A DNA stretch of 5,439 nucleotides. It comes from Achromobacter sp. (lineage in GTDB: Bacteria; Pseudomonadota; Gammaproteobacteria; Burkholderiales; Burkholderiaceae_B). Under the pieces are notes generated by a model. The model was given only the letters and a program-made list of their open reading frames with translations, was not told the DNA's origin and searched no databases. Below are positions 1-4,984 of this stretch, one piece after another. The position numbers were made by a program, and so were the translations under genes. Location of the stretch: positions 583-6,021 of the forward strand of contig DMTA01000186.1 in NCBI GenBank assembly GCA_003454835.1, in the 5' to 3' direction. Numbering within the stretch: position 1 is the stretch's first letter; every line of letters begins with the position of its first letter.

Positions 1-497
1 ACGTCCAGGCCGAGGATCGGCGTGTTGCCGTCCATCAGCGGGCTGTCCTGGTTGGCGCTGCTCTCGACCACCAGCTTGCCGGCCGGCGTCACGCTCAGCC
101 AGGCCCAGCCGCTGCCAAAGCGCGTCAGCGCTGCCTTGGTGAAGGCTTCCTTGAAAGCGGGCAGCCCGCCCAGCTCGCCGTCGATGGCCGCCGCCAAGGC
201 GCCATCCGGCTCGCCGCCGCCCTGCGGCGACATGACCGACCAGAACAGGCTGTGATTGGCGTGTCCGCCGCCGTGGTTACGCACGGCGCCGCGCACGGCT
301 TCCGGCAATTCCTTGATGCGCGCGACCAGCGCTTCCACGGGTTCGTCCGTGGCGATGCCGGCGCCTTCCAGCGCGGTGTTCAGGCCGGTGACGTAGGTCT
401 GGTGGTGCTTGGTGTAGTGGATCTCCATCGTCATCGCGTCGATGTGAGGTTCCAGCGCGTCATAAGCATACGGCAGGGGCGGAAGGGTATAGGCCAT
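1..497 (-). CDS. sodA: Superoxide dismutase, Mn type (3' end cut by window)
   Basis: Cytoplasmic enzyme that converts superoxide to oxygen and hydrogen peroxide. The first 165 codons are present of a family usually about 200-210 residues; the C-terminus lies beyond base 1. Seen: the N-terminal helical-hairpin motif [13 protein letters not shown] with metal ligand His27, then [11 protein letters not shown] with ligand His82, and PILGLD with ligand Asp165 at the edge. The fourth ligand, His of the usual WEHAYY, should lie just outside. Gln150 in SSANQDSP and glycines before HANHSLFW are the pattern of Mn enzymes; Fe enzymes carry their active-site Gln in the first half, as AQVWNH. Metal preference cannot be proven from sequence, and a cambialistic enzyme is possible. 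The ATG at 497 is preceded by GGAG (504-507) at 6 nt, and [18 protein letters not shown] is the normal family start. The gene appears monocistronic at its 5' side, with its own promoter. Confidence 0.96.
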   Translation of the reverse strand, partial: MAYTLPPLPYAYDALEPHIDAMTMEIHYTKHHQTYVTGLNTALEGAGIATDEPVEALVARIKELPEAVRGAVRNHGGGHANHSLFWSVMSPQGGGEPDGALAAAIDGELGGLPAFKEAFTKAALTRFGSGWAWLSVTPAGKLVVESSANQDSPLMDGNTPILGLD

Positions 498-516
498 GCG
501 AGTCTCCGGCTGATCC

Positions 517-530
517 GTCCCTCGCGGGAC
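517..530 (-). promoter_or_regulatory. sodA leader hairpin with GNRA tetraloop
   Basis: Read on the minus strand the leader contains GTCCC-GCGA-GGGAC: a perfect 5-bp stem closed by GCGA, a GNRA tetraloop. An outer GCTG/CAGC pairing could extend it with an asymmetric bulge. It lies between the predicted transcription start (about 549) and the ribosome binding site (504-507). No U-run follows, so it is not a terminator. It could stabilise the mRNA or affect translation; that role is inference. Confidence 0.5.
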
Positions 531-534
531 AGCT

Positions 535-548
535 TTGATAAAGATCAA
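535..548. promoter_or_regulatory. FNR/ANR-type box overlapping the sodA transcription start
   Basis: The sequence TTGAT-AAAG-ATCAA is an exact match to the FNR/ANR consensus TTGAT-N4-ATCAA, and the palindrome extends one more base on each side (534-549). With the -10 hexamer at 556-561 the predicted start is about 549, so the box is centred near +8. An activator would be expected near -41.5; a bound protein here would block polymerase. FNR repression of sodA in the absence of oxygen is known in Escherichia coli, which agrees with this placement. Protein binding here is inferred. Confidence 0.75.
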
Positions 549-555
549 AACATAA

Positions 556-584
556 ATGATATGTATTTTTATTTGATATCACAA
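556..584 (-). promoter_or_regulatory. sodA promoter (sigma70-like -35 and -10)
   Basis: On the minus strand TTGTGA (579-584, 4 of 6 consensus) and TATCAT (556-561, 5 of 6) are separated by exactly 17 bp of AT-rich DNA in an otherwise GC-rich chromosome. Predicted transcription starts near 549, giving a leader of about 50 nt. The last two bases of the -35 (583-584) are also the first two bases of the octamer array. A loose Fur-box resemblance (552-570, 11 of 19 by eye) overlaps the -10. Confidence 0.75.
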
Positions 585-686
585 TGCCGGAATGCCGGAA
601 TGCCGGAATGCCGGAATGCCGGAATGCCGGAATGCCGGAATGCCGGAATGCTGGAATGCTGGAATGGCGGAATGCCGCAGTGGCGG
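583..686. repeat. Octamer tandem repeat array, unit AATGCCGG, about 13 copies
   Basis: Eight perfect head-to-tail copies of AATGCCGG occupy 583-646. They are followed by two copies of AATGCTGG (647-662), then AATGGCGG (663-670), AATGCCGC (671-678) and AGTGGCGG (679-686). The pure copies are next to the sodA promoter and the mutated ones are distal, as expected if copies are gained and lost at the promoter-proximal end. The array lies in the gap between the flavoprotein stop codon and sodA, directly upstream of the sodA -35. Because 8 is not a multiple of 3, open frames through it read the same peptide motif every three units; these are artefacts. Confidence 0.97.
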
Positions 687-692
687 CTCCGC
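667..692. repeat. Imperfect hairpin at the degenerate end of the octamer array
   Basis: On the plus strand GCGGA-AT-GCCGC-AGTG-GCGGC-TCCGC folds into a 10-bp GC-rich stem with a 4-nt loop and a 2-nt AT bulge. Its left arm is made of degenerate octamer units. On the minus strand it lies about 70 nt past the flavoprotein stop codon and could act as a 3' end stabiliser or pause. There is no U-tract after it, so it is not a standard intrinsic terminator. Confidence 0.5.
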
Positions 693-760
693 ATGTTGCT
701 TCGAGAAATGTCGGCGTTTGGGGTGAAAGGCCAGCGCTTGACGACCGCGACCGCCCGCAG

Positions 761-1963
761 CTACAGCGCCTGTCCGCAGGCGACACCCGAGGCCCACGCC
801 CACTGGAAGTTGTAGCCTCCCAGCCAACCGGTCACGTCAACGGCCTCGCCGATGAAGTACAGGCCCGGCGCGGCCTTGGCCTGCATAGACTTCTGGTCCA
901 GTCCGCGCGTGTCCACGCCGCCGCGCATGACTTCGGCCTTTTTGTAGCCCGCCGTGCCGCTGGGCACGAGCGCCCACTGATGGATGTCCTGCGCCAGCCC
1001 GCGCAACGTCTTATCGGGCGCATCCGCCAGGCGCAACGCCGCCAGGCCCGGCTTGCCGCCCTGCTCGGCCAGTTGCAACCAGCGGTCAGCCAGCCGCTTG
1101 GGCCACAGCCCGCCCAGCACCGTATGAAGTTGTTGGCGGTTGCCGGACTTGGACGCCAGCAGCTCCTGCGCCAGATCACGGCCCGGCGCCAGGTCGATCA
1201 CGATGGGTTCGCCCGGCTTCCAGTAGCTGGAGATCTGCAGGATTGCCGGCCCTGACAGTCCGCGGTGCGTGAACAGCAGGTCTTCGAGGAATTCGCCGCG
1301 CGCCTTGCCCTGCCCGGTCTGCAGATTCACTTCCAGCGCCACGCCGGACAGCTCGGACAACGGCTGCCATTGCGCCGGGTCGAAGGTCAGCGGCACGAGC
1401 GCTGGGCGCGGCTCGACGACCTTCAGGCCGAACTGGCGGGCGATCTTCAAGCCGAAGTCCGTGGCGCCCAATTGGGGAATCGCCATGCCGCCGGTCGCGA
1501 TGACCAGCTTGGCGGCCCGGATGACGCCCTGGCTGGTGCGCAGTTCGAAGCCGCCTTCGCCATGGGCGACCTCCGCCACCGAACAGCCCATGCGCCATTG
1601 CACATTGCCCGCGCCGCACTCGGCGCGCAGCATGTCGATGATGTTTTCGCTGGAGTCGTCGCAGAACAGCTGGCCGCGATGCTTCTCGTGCCAGGCGATG
1701 CGGTGGCGCTTGATGAGCGCCAGGAAATCCTGCGGCGTGTAGGCCGACAGCGCCGACCGGCAGAAATGGGGGTTTTCAGACAGAAAATTGGCGGGCCCGG
1801 CGCCGATGTTCGTGAAGTTGCAGCGCCCGCCGCCCGAGATGCGGATCTTCTCGGCCAGGCGCTGCGCGTGGTCGACCAGCACCGCGCGCAGGCCGCGCTG
1901 ACCCGCGACCGCCGCGCACATCATGCCCGCGGCGCCCGCGCCAAGCACTGCAACATCGAACAT
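761..1963 (-). CDS. yhiN: YhiN/RdsA-type FAD-dependent oxidoreductase (HI0933 family)
   Basis: A 400-residue flavoprotein of the HI0933 (PF03486) family. Seen: a Rossmann nucleotide-binding loop GAGAAG at residues 8-13; the family signature SGGGRCNFTN at 43-52; FCDD at 100-103; LLFTHRGLSGPA at 229-240; and the C-terminal flavin-binding stretch beginning GLYFIGEAVDVTGWLGG at 367, followed by YNFQWAW. From memory it aligns over its whole length with Escherichia coli YhiN, recently renamed RdsA and assigned to reducing a uridine to dihydrouridine at 23S rRNA position 2449. That role is transferred here by homology only; the family also contains BaiN, so substrate is not certain. The ATG at 1963 has GGAAA (1969-1973) 5 nt upstream. 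The gene starts 23 bp after the decarboxylase stop with no terminator between, so it is probably the second gene of that operon. Confidence 0.92.
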   Translation of the reverse strand: MFDVAVLGAGAAGMMCAAVAGQRGLRAVLVDHAQRLAEKIRISGGGRCNFTNIGAGPANFLSENPHFCRSALSAYTPQDFLALIKRHRIAWHEKHRGQLFCDDSSENIIDMLRAECGAGNVQWRMGCSVAEVAHGEGGFELRTSQGVIRAAKLVIATGGMAIPQLGATDFGLKIARQFGLKVVEPRPALVPLTFDPAQWQPLSELSGVALEVNLQTGQGKARGEFLEDLLFTHRGLSGPAILQISSYWKPGEPIVIDLAPGRDLAQELLASKSGNRQQLHTVLGGLWPKRLADRWLQLAEQGGKPGLAALRLADAPDKTLRGLAQDIHQWALVPSGTAGYKKAEVMRGGVDTRGLDQKSMQAKAAPGLYFIGEAVDVTGWLGGYNFQWAWASGVACGQAL

Positions 1964-1968
1964 CAAGA

Positions 1969-1973
1969 TTTCC
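1969..1973 (-). promoter_or_regulatory. Ribosome binding site deciding the flavoprotein start
   Basis: GGAAA on the minus strand lies 5 nt before the ATG at 1963. A TTG codon at 1964-1966 is also in frame but would be only 2 nt from this site, too close, and MFDVAVLGAG is the natural beginning of the Rossmann fold. The ATG is therefore preferred. Confidence 0.5.
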
Positions 1974-1986
1974 GGCCCGCCTGTGT

Positions 1987-4248
1987 TTACTCTTCGATCA
2001 GGCAGTCAACGTAGTAACGCTTTTCGCCGTCCGGCCCCACTTCGTCGGCCAGGCCGTGGATGTAGGTTTCGAAGCCGGGGAAGCGTTCGTTGAACTCGCG
2101 CGCGAATTGCAGATACTGCACGATGGTGCGGTTGAAGCGTTCGCCCGGGATCAGCAACGGAATGCCCGGGGGGTACGGCGTCAGCAGCACGCCCGTGACG
2201 CGGCCTTCCAGCTTGTCGATGTCGACGCGCTCGACCTCACGGTGCGCCATGCGCGCAAAGGCGTCGGACGGCTTCAGCGCCGGCACCATGTCGCTCAGGT
2301 ACATCTCGGTCGTCAGGCGGGCGACGTCGCGCTCGCGGTAGGCCTCGTGGATCTGCTGGCAGAGGTCACGCAGGCCCATGCGCTCGTAGCGGCGATGGTC
2401 GCGGCAGAACTCCGGCAGGATGCGCCACAGCGGCTGGTTGCGGTCGTAGTCGTCCTTGAACTGCTGCAGGGCGGTCAAGAGCGTGTTCCAGCGGCCCTTG
2501 GTGATGCCGATGGTGAACAGGATGAAGAACGAGTACAGACCCGTCTTTTCGACCACCACGCCGTGCTCGGTCAGGTACTTGGAGACCAGCGCGGCGGGAA
2601 TGCCGGTTTCGCCGAAGCTGCCCGACATGTCCAGCCCCGGCGTGATGACCGTGGCCTTGATGGGGTCCAGCATGTTGAAGCCTTCGGCCATTTCGCCGAA
2701 GCCGTGCCAGTGGTCGTTGGCTTCGAGGATCCATTCGTCGCGGTTGCCGATGCCTTCGGACACCAGGCGGTTCGGGCCCCAGACCTTGAACCACCAGTCG
2801 TTCTTGCCGAACTCGGATTCCACCTTGCGCATGGCGCGGCGGAAGTCCAGGGCTTCGCGGATGCTTTCCTCGACCAGCGCGGTGCCGCCCGGGGGTTCCA
2901 TCATGGCCGCGGCCACGTCGCACGACGCGATGATCGCGTACTGCGGCGACGTGGACGTGTGCATCAGGTACGCCTCGTTGAAGACGTTGCGGTCCAGCTT
3001 GCGGGTCTCGGACTCCTGCACGATGATCTGCGAGGCCTGCGAGATGCCGGCCAGCAGCTTGTGCGTGGAGTGCGTGGCGAACACCATCGCGTCCTGGCTG
3101 CGCGGGCGGTCCTGGCCGATGGCGTGCATGTCCTGGTAGAACTCGTGGAACGAGGCGTGCGGCAGCCAGGCTTCGTCAAAGTGCAGCGTGTCGACGTAGC
3201 TGCCGAGCTGCTGCTTGATCATTTCGACGTTGTAGATGACGCCGTCGTATGTGCTCTGGGTCAGCGTCAGGATGCGCGGATTCTTGTTCACCGCTTCGCG
3301 CGCGAAGGGGTTGGCTTCGATCTTCTTGCGGATGTTGTCCGGGTGGAATTCTTCCAGCGGGATCGGTCCGATGATGCCCAGGTGGTTGCGCGTGGGACGC
3401 AGGAACACGGGAATCGCGCCGGTCATCGTGATGGCGTGCAGGATCGACTTGTGACAGTTGCGGTCCACGACCACGACGTCGCCCGCGGCGACGTTGGCGT
3501 GCCACACGACCTTGTTCGAGGTCGACGTGCCGTTGGTCACGAAGAAGCAATGGTCCGCGTGGAAGATGCGCGCGGCGTTCAGTTCGGATTCGGCGACCGG
3601 GCCGGTGTGGTCCAGCAGCTGGCCCAGCTCGTCCACGGCGTTGCAGACGTCGGCGCGCAGCATGTTTTCACCGAAGAACTGGTGGAACATGCGGCCGACC
3701 GGGCTTTTCAGGAATGCGACGCCGCCCGAATGCCCCGGGCAGTGCCACGAATACGAACCGTCCTGCGCGTACTTGACCAGCTCGCGGAAGAACGGCGGCG
3801 GCAGGCTGTCGACGTAGCTGCGGGCCTCGCGGATGATGTGGCGCGCCACGAACTCCGGCGTGTCCTCGAACATGTGGATGAAGCCGTGCAGCTCGCGCAG
3901 GATGTCGTTCGGAATGTGTTCCGACGTGCGCGTTTCACCGTACAGGTAGATGGGAATGTCCGCGTTGCGGAAGCGCAGTTCGCCGATGAAGGCGCGCAGG
4001 TTCTTGATCGCGCCGGCCACGTCCTCGGGCGAGTCCACATCGAACTCTTCATCGTCGATCGACAGGATGAAGGCGCTGGCGCGGCTTTGCTGCTGCGCGA
4101 ACGAACTCAGGTCGCCGTAACTGGTTACCCCGATCACCTCGACGCCCTCGGCCTCGATTGCTGCGGACAAGGCACGGATACCCAAACCGGACGCGTTCTC
4201 GGAACGGTAGTCCTCGTCGATGATGAAGATGGGGAAGCGGAATTTCAT
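1987..4248 (-). CDS. PLP-dependent lysine/arginine/ornithine decarboxylase, LdcA-like
   Basis: A 753-residue fold-type I decarboxylase that removes CO2 from a basic amino acid (lysine to cadaverine, or arginine to agmatine), consuming a cytoplasmic proton. Domains seen: an N-terminal receiver-like wing domain (about 1-145), the PLP domain (about 150-590) and the C-terminal domain (about 600-753). Catalytic landmarks: GTSTSN at 240-245, DRNCHKS at 262-268, HFDEAW at 356-361 with Asp358 for the PLP ring nitrogen, and STHKLL with Schiff-base Lys397. The C-terminal PYPPGIPLLIPGE at 691-703 is typical. Length fits AdiA and LdcA (about 750) and exceeds LdcI/CadA (about 715). From memory, stretches such as EKTGLYSF and WHGFGEMAE are closest to Pseudomonas aeruginosa LdcA, a lysine decarboxylase of arginine catabolism, but substrate cannot be settled by eye. 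The start at 4248 has AGGAG (4256-4260) at 7 nt. No antiporter gene is adjacent, unlike cadBA or adi loci. Confidence 0.94.
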   Translation of the reverse strand: MKFRFPIFIIDEDYRSENASGLGIRALSAAIEAEGVEVIGVTSYGDLSSFAQQQSRASAFILSIDDEEFDVDSPEDVAGAIKNLRAFIGELRFRNADIPIYLYGETRTSEHIPNDILRELHGFIHMFEDTPEFVARHIIREARSYVDSLPPPFFRELVKYAQDGSYSWHCPGHSGGVAFLKSPVGRMFHQFFGENMLRADVCNAVDELGQLLDHTGPVAESELNAARIFHADHCFFVTNGTSTSNKVVWHANVAAGDVVVVDRNCHKSILHAITMTGAIPVFLRPTRNHLGIIGPIPLEEFHPDNIRKKIEANPFAREAVNKNPRILTLTQSTYDGVIYNVEMIKQQLGSYVDTLHFDEAWLPHASFHEFYQDMHAIGQDRPRSQDAMVFATHSTHKLLAGISQASQIIVQESETRKLDRNVFNEAYLMHTSTSPQYAIIASCDVAAAMMEPPGGTALVEESIREALDFRRAMRKVESEFGKNDWWFKVWGPNRLVSEGIGNRDEWILEANDHWHGFGEMAEGFNMLDPIKATVITPGLDMSGSFGETGIPAALVSKYLTEHGVVVEKTGLYSFFILFTIGITKGRWNTLLTALQQFKDDYDRNQPLWRILPEFCRDHRRYERMGLRDLCQQIHEAYRERDVARLTTEMYLSDMVPALKPSDAFARMAHREVERVDIDKLEGRVTGVLLTPYPPGIPLLIPGERFNRTIVQYLQFAREFNERFPGFETYIHGLADEVGPDGEKRYYVDCLIEE

Positions 4249-4309
4249 GCAGGCGCTCCTGGGGGCATGGCGGATCGGACGCGTATCGCGGCGCGAATGT
4301 ACTGCGAGT

Positions 4310-4333
4310 AAAAAACCGTCTGATGACAGACGG
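4310..4333 (-). terminator. Intrinsic terminator upstream of the decarboxylase
   Basis: On the minus strand CCGTCTG-TCAT-CAGACGG forms a perfect 7-bp stem with a 4-nt loop, followed at once by six T. It sits about 90 nt after the stop codon of the 150-residue gene and 61 nt before the decarboxylase ATG. It most simply ends the upstream transcript. The plus strand has no T-run after the stem, so it is one-directional. It could also act as an attenuator if the decarboxylase promoter lies upstream of it. Confidence 0.88.
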
Positions 4334-4341
4334 CACGAGCA

Positions 4342-4357
4342 CCCGCCGGCCGGCGGG
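4342..4357. repeat. 16-bp perfect GC palindrome
   Basis: CCCGCCGG-CCGGCGGG is a perfect palindrome with no spacer, placed just before the terminator on the minus strand. It may extrude as RNA structure ahead of the terminator hairpin or be a protein site. No function is assigned. Confidence 0.45.
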
Positions 4358-4366
4358 AATTGCGGA

Positions 4367-4396
4367 ATTGTAGGGCTGTTTTTCTTACAGTCCTAA
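4367..4396 (-). promoter_or_regulatory. Possible promoter upstream of the terminator
   Basis: On the minus strand TACAAT (4367-4372, 5 of 6) lies 18 bp after TTAGGA (4391-4396, 3 of 6). A transcript from here would begin near 4360 and meet the palindrome and then the terminator before reaching the decarboxylase. The -35 is weak, so this is only a candidate; nothing better is visible between the terminator and the decarboxylase start. Confidence 0.25.
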
Positions 4397-4424
4397 GGGA
4401 AATCCCCAGAAGCGCCAGATCGGC

Positions 4425-4877
4425 CTAACGGATGGTCCGCGCTTCGCCCGTCTGCAGGGCTGTCATGAAGAGTTCAAAGTAGGCGGGGATGGCCTCGGCG
4501 GCCCCGTAACGGATGCGCCGTTCGACCTTGGCGATGGCGCCAAAGCAGACTTCCGCCCCGGGTTCCCCGCAGACGAGAACCACGGGATCTTCGTCGTCGC
4601 AGACCTCGTACAGCCCGCCGTGCGCGCGCCGGCCGACCTCGTAGAGATAGGCGGCAGCGCCAACGGTTTGCATGGGGGTCAGAGGCAGCGTGCCCAGATG
4701 GGCGGCCTCTAGCGCGTCATCCAGCGCATGGACGCTGGACGGGGAGTAGTCCAGCACGGCGCCGGTTGAACCGGCCGCCTCCACGAAATCCTGCGCTGCA
4801 CCCGCGACACGGGCCACGAATTCTTCCTGTACTTCGTGGCGCGTCGCATCCTGGTTTGTCTTGAGGAAACCGAACAT
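4425..4877 (-). CDS. Hypothetical protein, 150 residues, conserved-looking
   Basis: I do not recognise a named function. The protein is soluble and rather acidic, with no signal peptide or membrane helix. Seen in order: a helical N-terminal half (about 10-60) containing LDYSPSSVHALDDAL at 42-56; a second helix about 69-85 with GAAAYLYEVGRR; a short strand region about 88-114 with three cysteines at 93, 103 and 111 around an acidic CDDED patch; then a C-terminal helix with VERRIRYGAAEAIPAYFELF. This order (YSxxSxxxLD, GaYxxEVxRR, strands, VxRRIxxG helix) resembles a widespread family of small uncharacterised bacterial proteins known to me only as a pattern. The ATG at 4877 is chosen because AAGGAG lies 6 nt upstream. 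The gene is probably monocistronic: its own -10 lies upstream and an intrinsic terminator follows. Confidence 0.82.
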   Translation of the reverse strand: MFGFLKTNQDATRHEVQEEFVARVAGAAQDFVEAAGSTGAVLDYSPSSVHALDDALEAAHLGTLPLTPMQTVGAAAYLYEVGRRAHGGLYEVCDDEDPVVLVCGEPGAEVCFGAIAKVERRIRYGAAEAIPAYFELFMTALQTGEARTIR

Positions 4878-4883
4878 CAGTGG

Positions 4884-4889
4884 CTCCTT
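4884..4889 (-). promoter_or_regulatory. Shine-Dalgarno deciding the start of the 150-residue gene
   Basis: AAGGAG lies 6 nt before the ATG at 4877. An ATG at 4934 and others between are in frame but lack a comparable site, and 4934 lies upstream of the predicted -10 (4918-4923), so it would not be on the mRNA. Confidence 0.8.
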
Positions 4890-4917
4890 GTTGAAAACCG
4901 CAAGCGGCGTTGGGGCC

Positions 4918-4923
4918 ATTATA
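4918..4923 (-). promoter_or_regulatory. -10 element for the 150-residue gene
   Basis: A perfect TATAAT on the minus strand, predicting a start near 4911 and a leader of about 34 nt. No good -35 is seen at 16-18 bp; the region where it should be (4941-4946) is occupied by the -10 of the opposite promoter. An activator or a weak basal promoter is therefore likely. Confidence 0.6.
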
Positions 4924-4943
4924 GGCAAGCCCATCCGCCTATA
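4920..4943. repeat. Inverted repeat joining the two divergent -10 elements
   Basis: TATAGGC-N10-GCCTATA: perfect 7-bp arms, 17 bp centre to centre. The left arm overlaps the minus-strand TATAAT and the right arm overlaps the plus-strand TATACT. It is either a symmetrical operator controlling both genes or simply two similar promoters placed back to back. Confidence 0.7.
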
Positions 4944-4945
4944 CT
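4940..4945 (+). promoter_or_regulatory. -10 element for the GNAT gene
   Basis: TATACT (5 of 6) on the plus strand, predicting a start near 4952 and a leader of about 33 nt. No recognisable -35; its expected place (4917-4922) is the -10 of the divergent gene, so polymerase could probably occupy only one of the two promoters at a time. Confidence 0.5.
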
Positions 4946-4984
4946 GCCCAAACGTTACCTATTCCCAACACTCCCAAACCCGCC

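Noticed and set aside
562..578. IHF site in the sodA promoter spacer
   Set aside because: TATCAA is present, but the TTR half of the consensus WATCAA-N4-TTR is missing.
583..686. CRISPR array
   Set aside because: Units are 8 bp with no spacers; this is a simple tandem repeat and there are no cas genes.
252..1255. Open frames running through the octamer array on either strand
   Set aside because: They exist because the repeat has no stop in some frames. Their flanks are antisense to sodA or to the flavoprotein gene, and the repeated peptide is not a known protein repeat.
1265..2014. Plus-strand open frames opposite the flavoprotein gene
   Set aside because: Same antisense effect; no recognisable domain, and the minus-strand protein matches a known family end to end.
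2056..4311. A 2.2-kb open frame on the plus strand opposite the decarboxylase
   Set aside because: It mirrors the decarboxylase almost exactly. Long antisense frames are common opposite GC-rich genes, and its product is a low-complexity run of V, A, D, R, H and L with no family motif.
4310..4427. Lysine riboswitch in the decarboxylase leader
   Set aside because: The leader is too short (under about 110 nt) for the five-helix lysine riboswitch and its core motifs are not seen.
4878..4934. Longer N-terminus of the 150-residue protein (start at 4934)
   Set aside because: It would begin upstream of the predicted -10 and lacks a ribosome binding site; the ATG at 4877 has AAGGAG at 6 nt.
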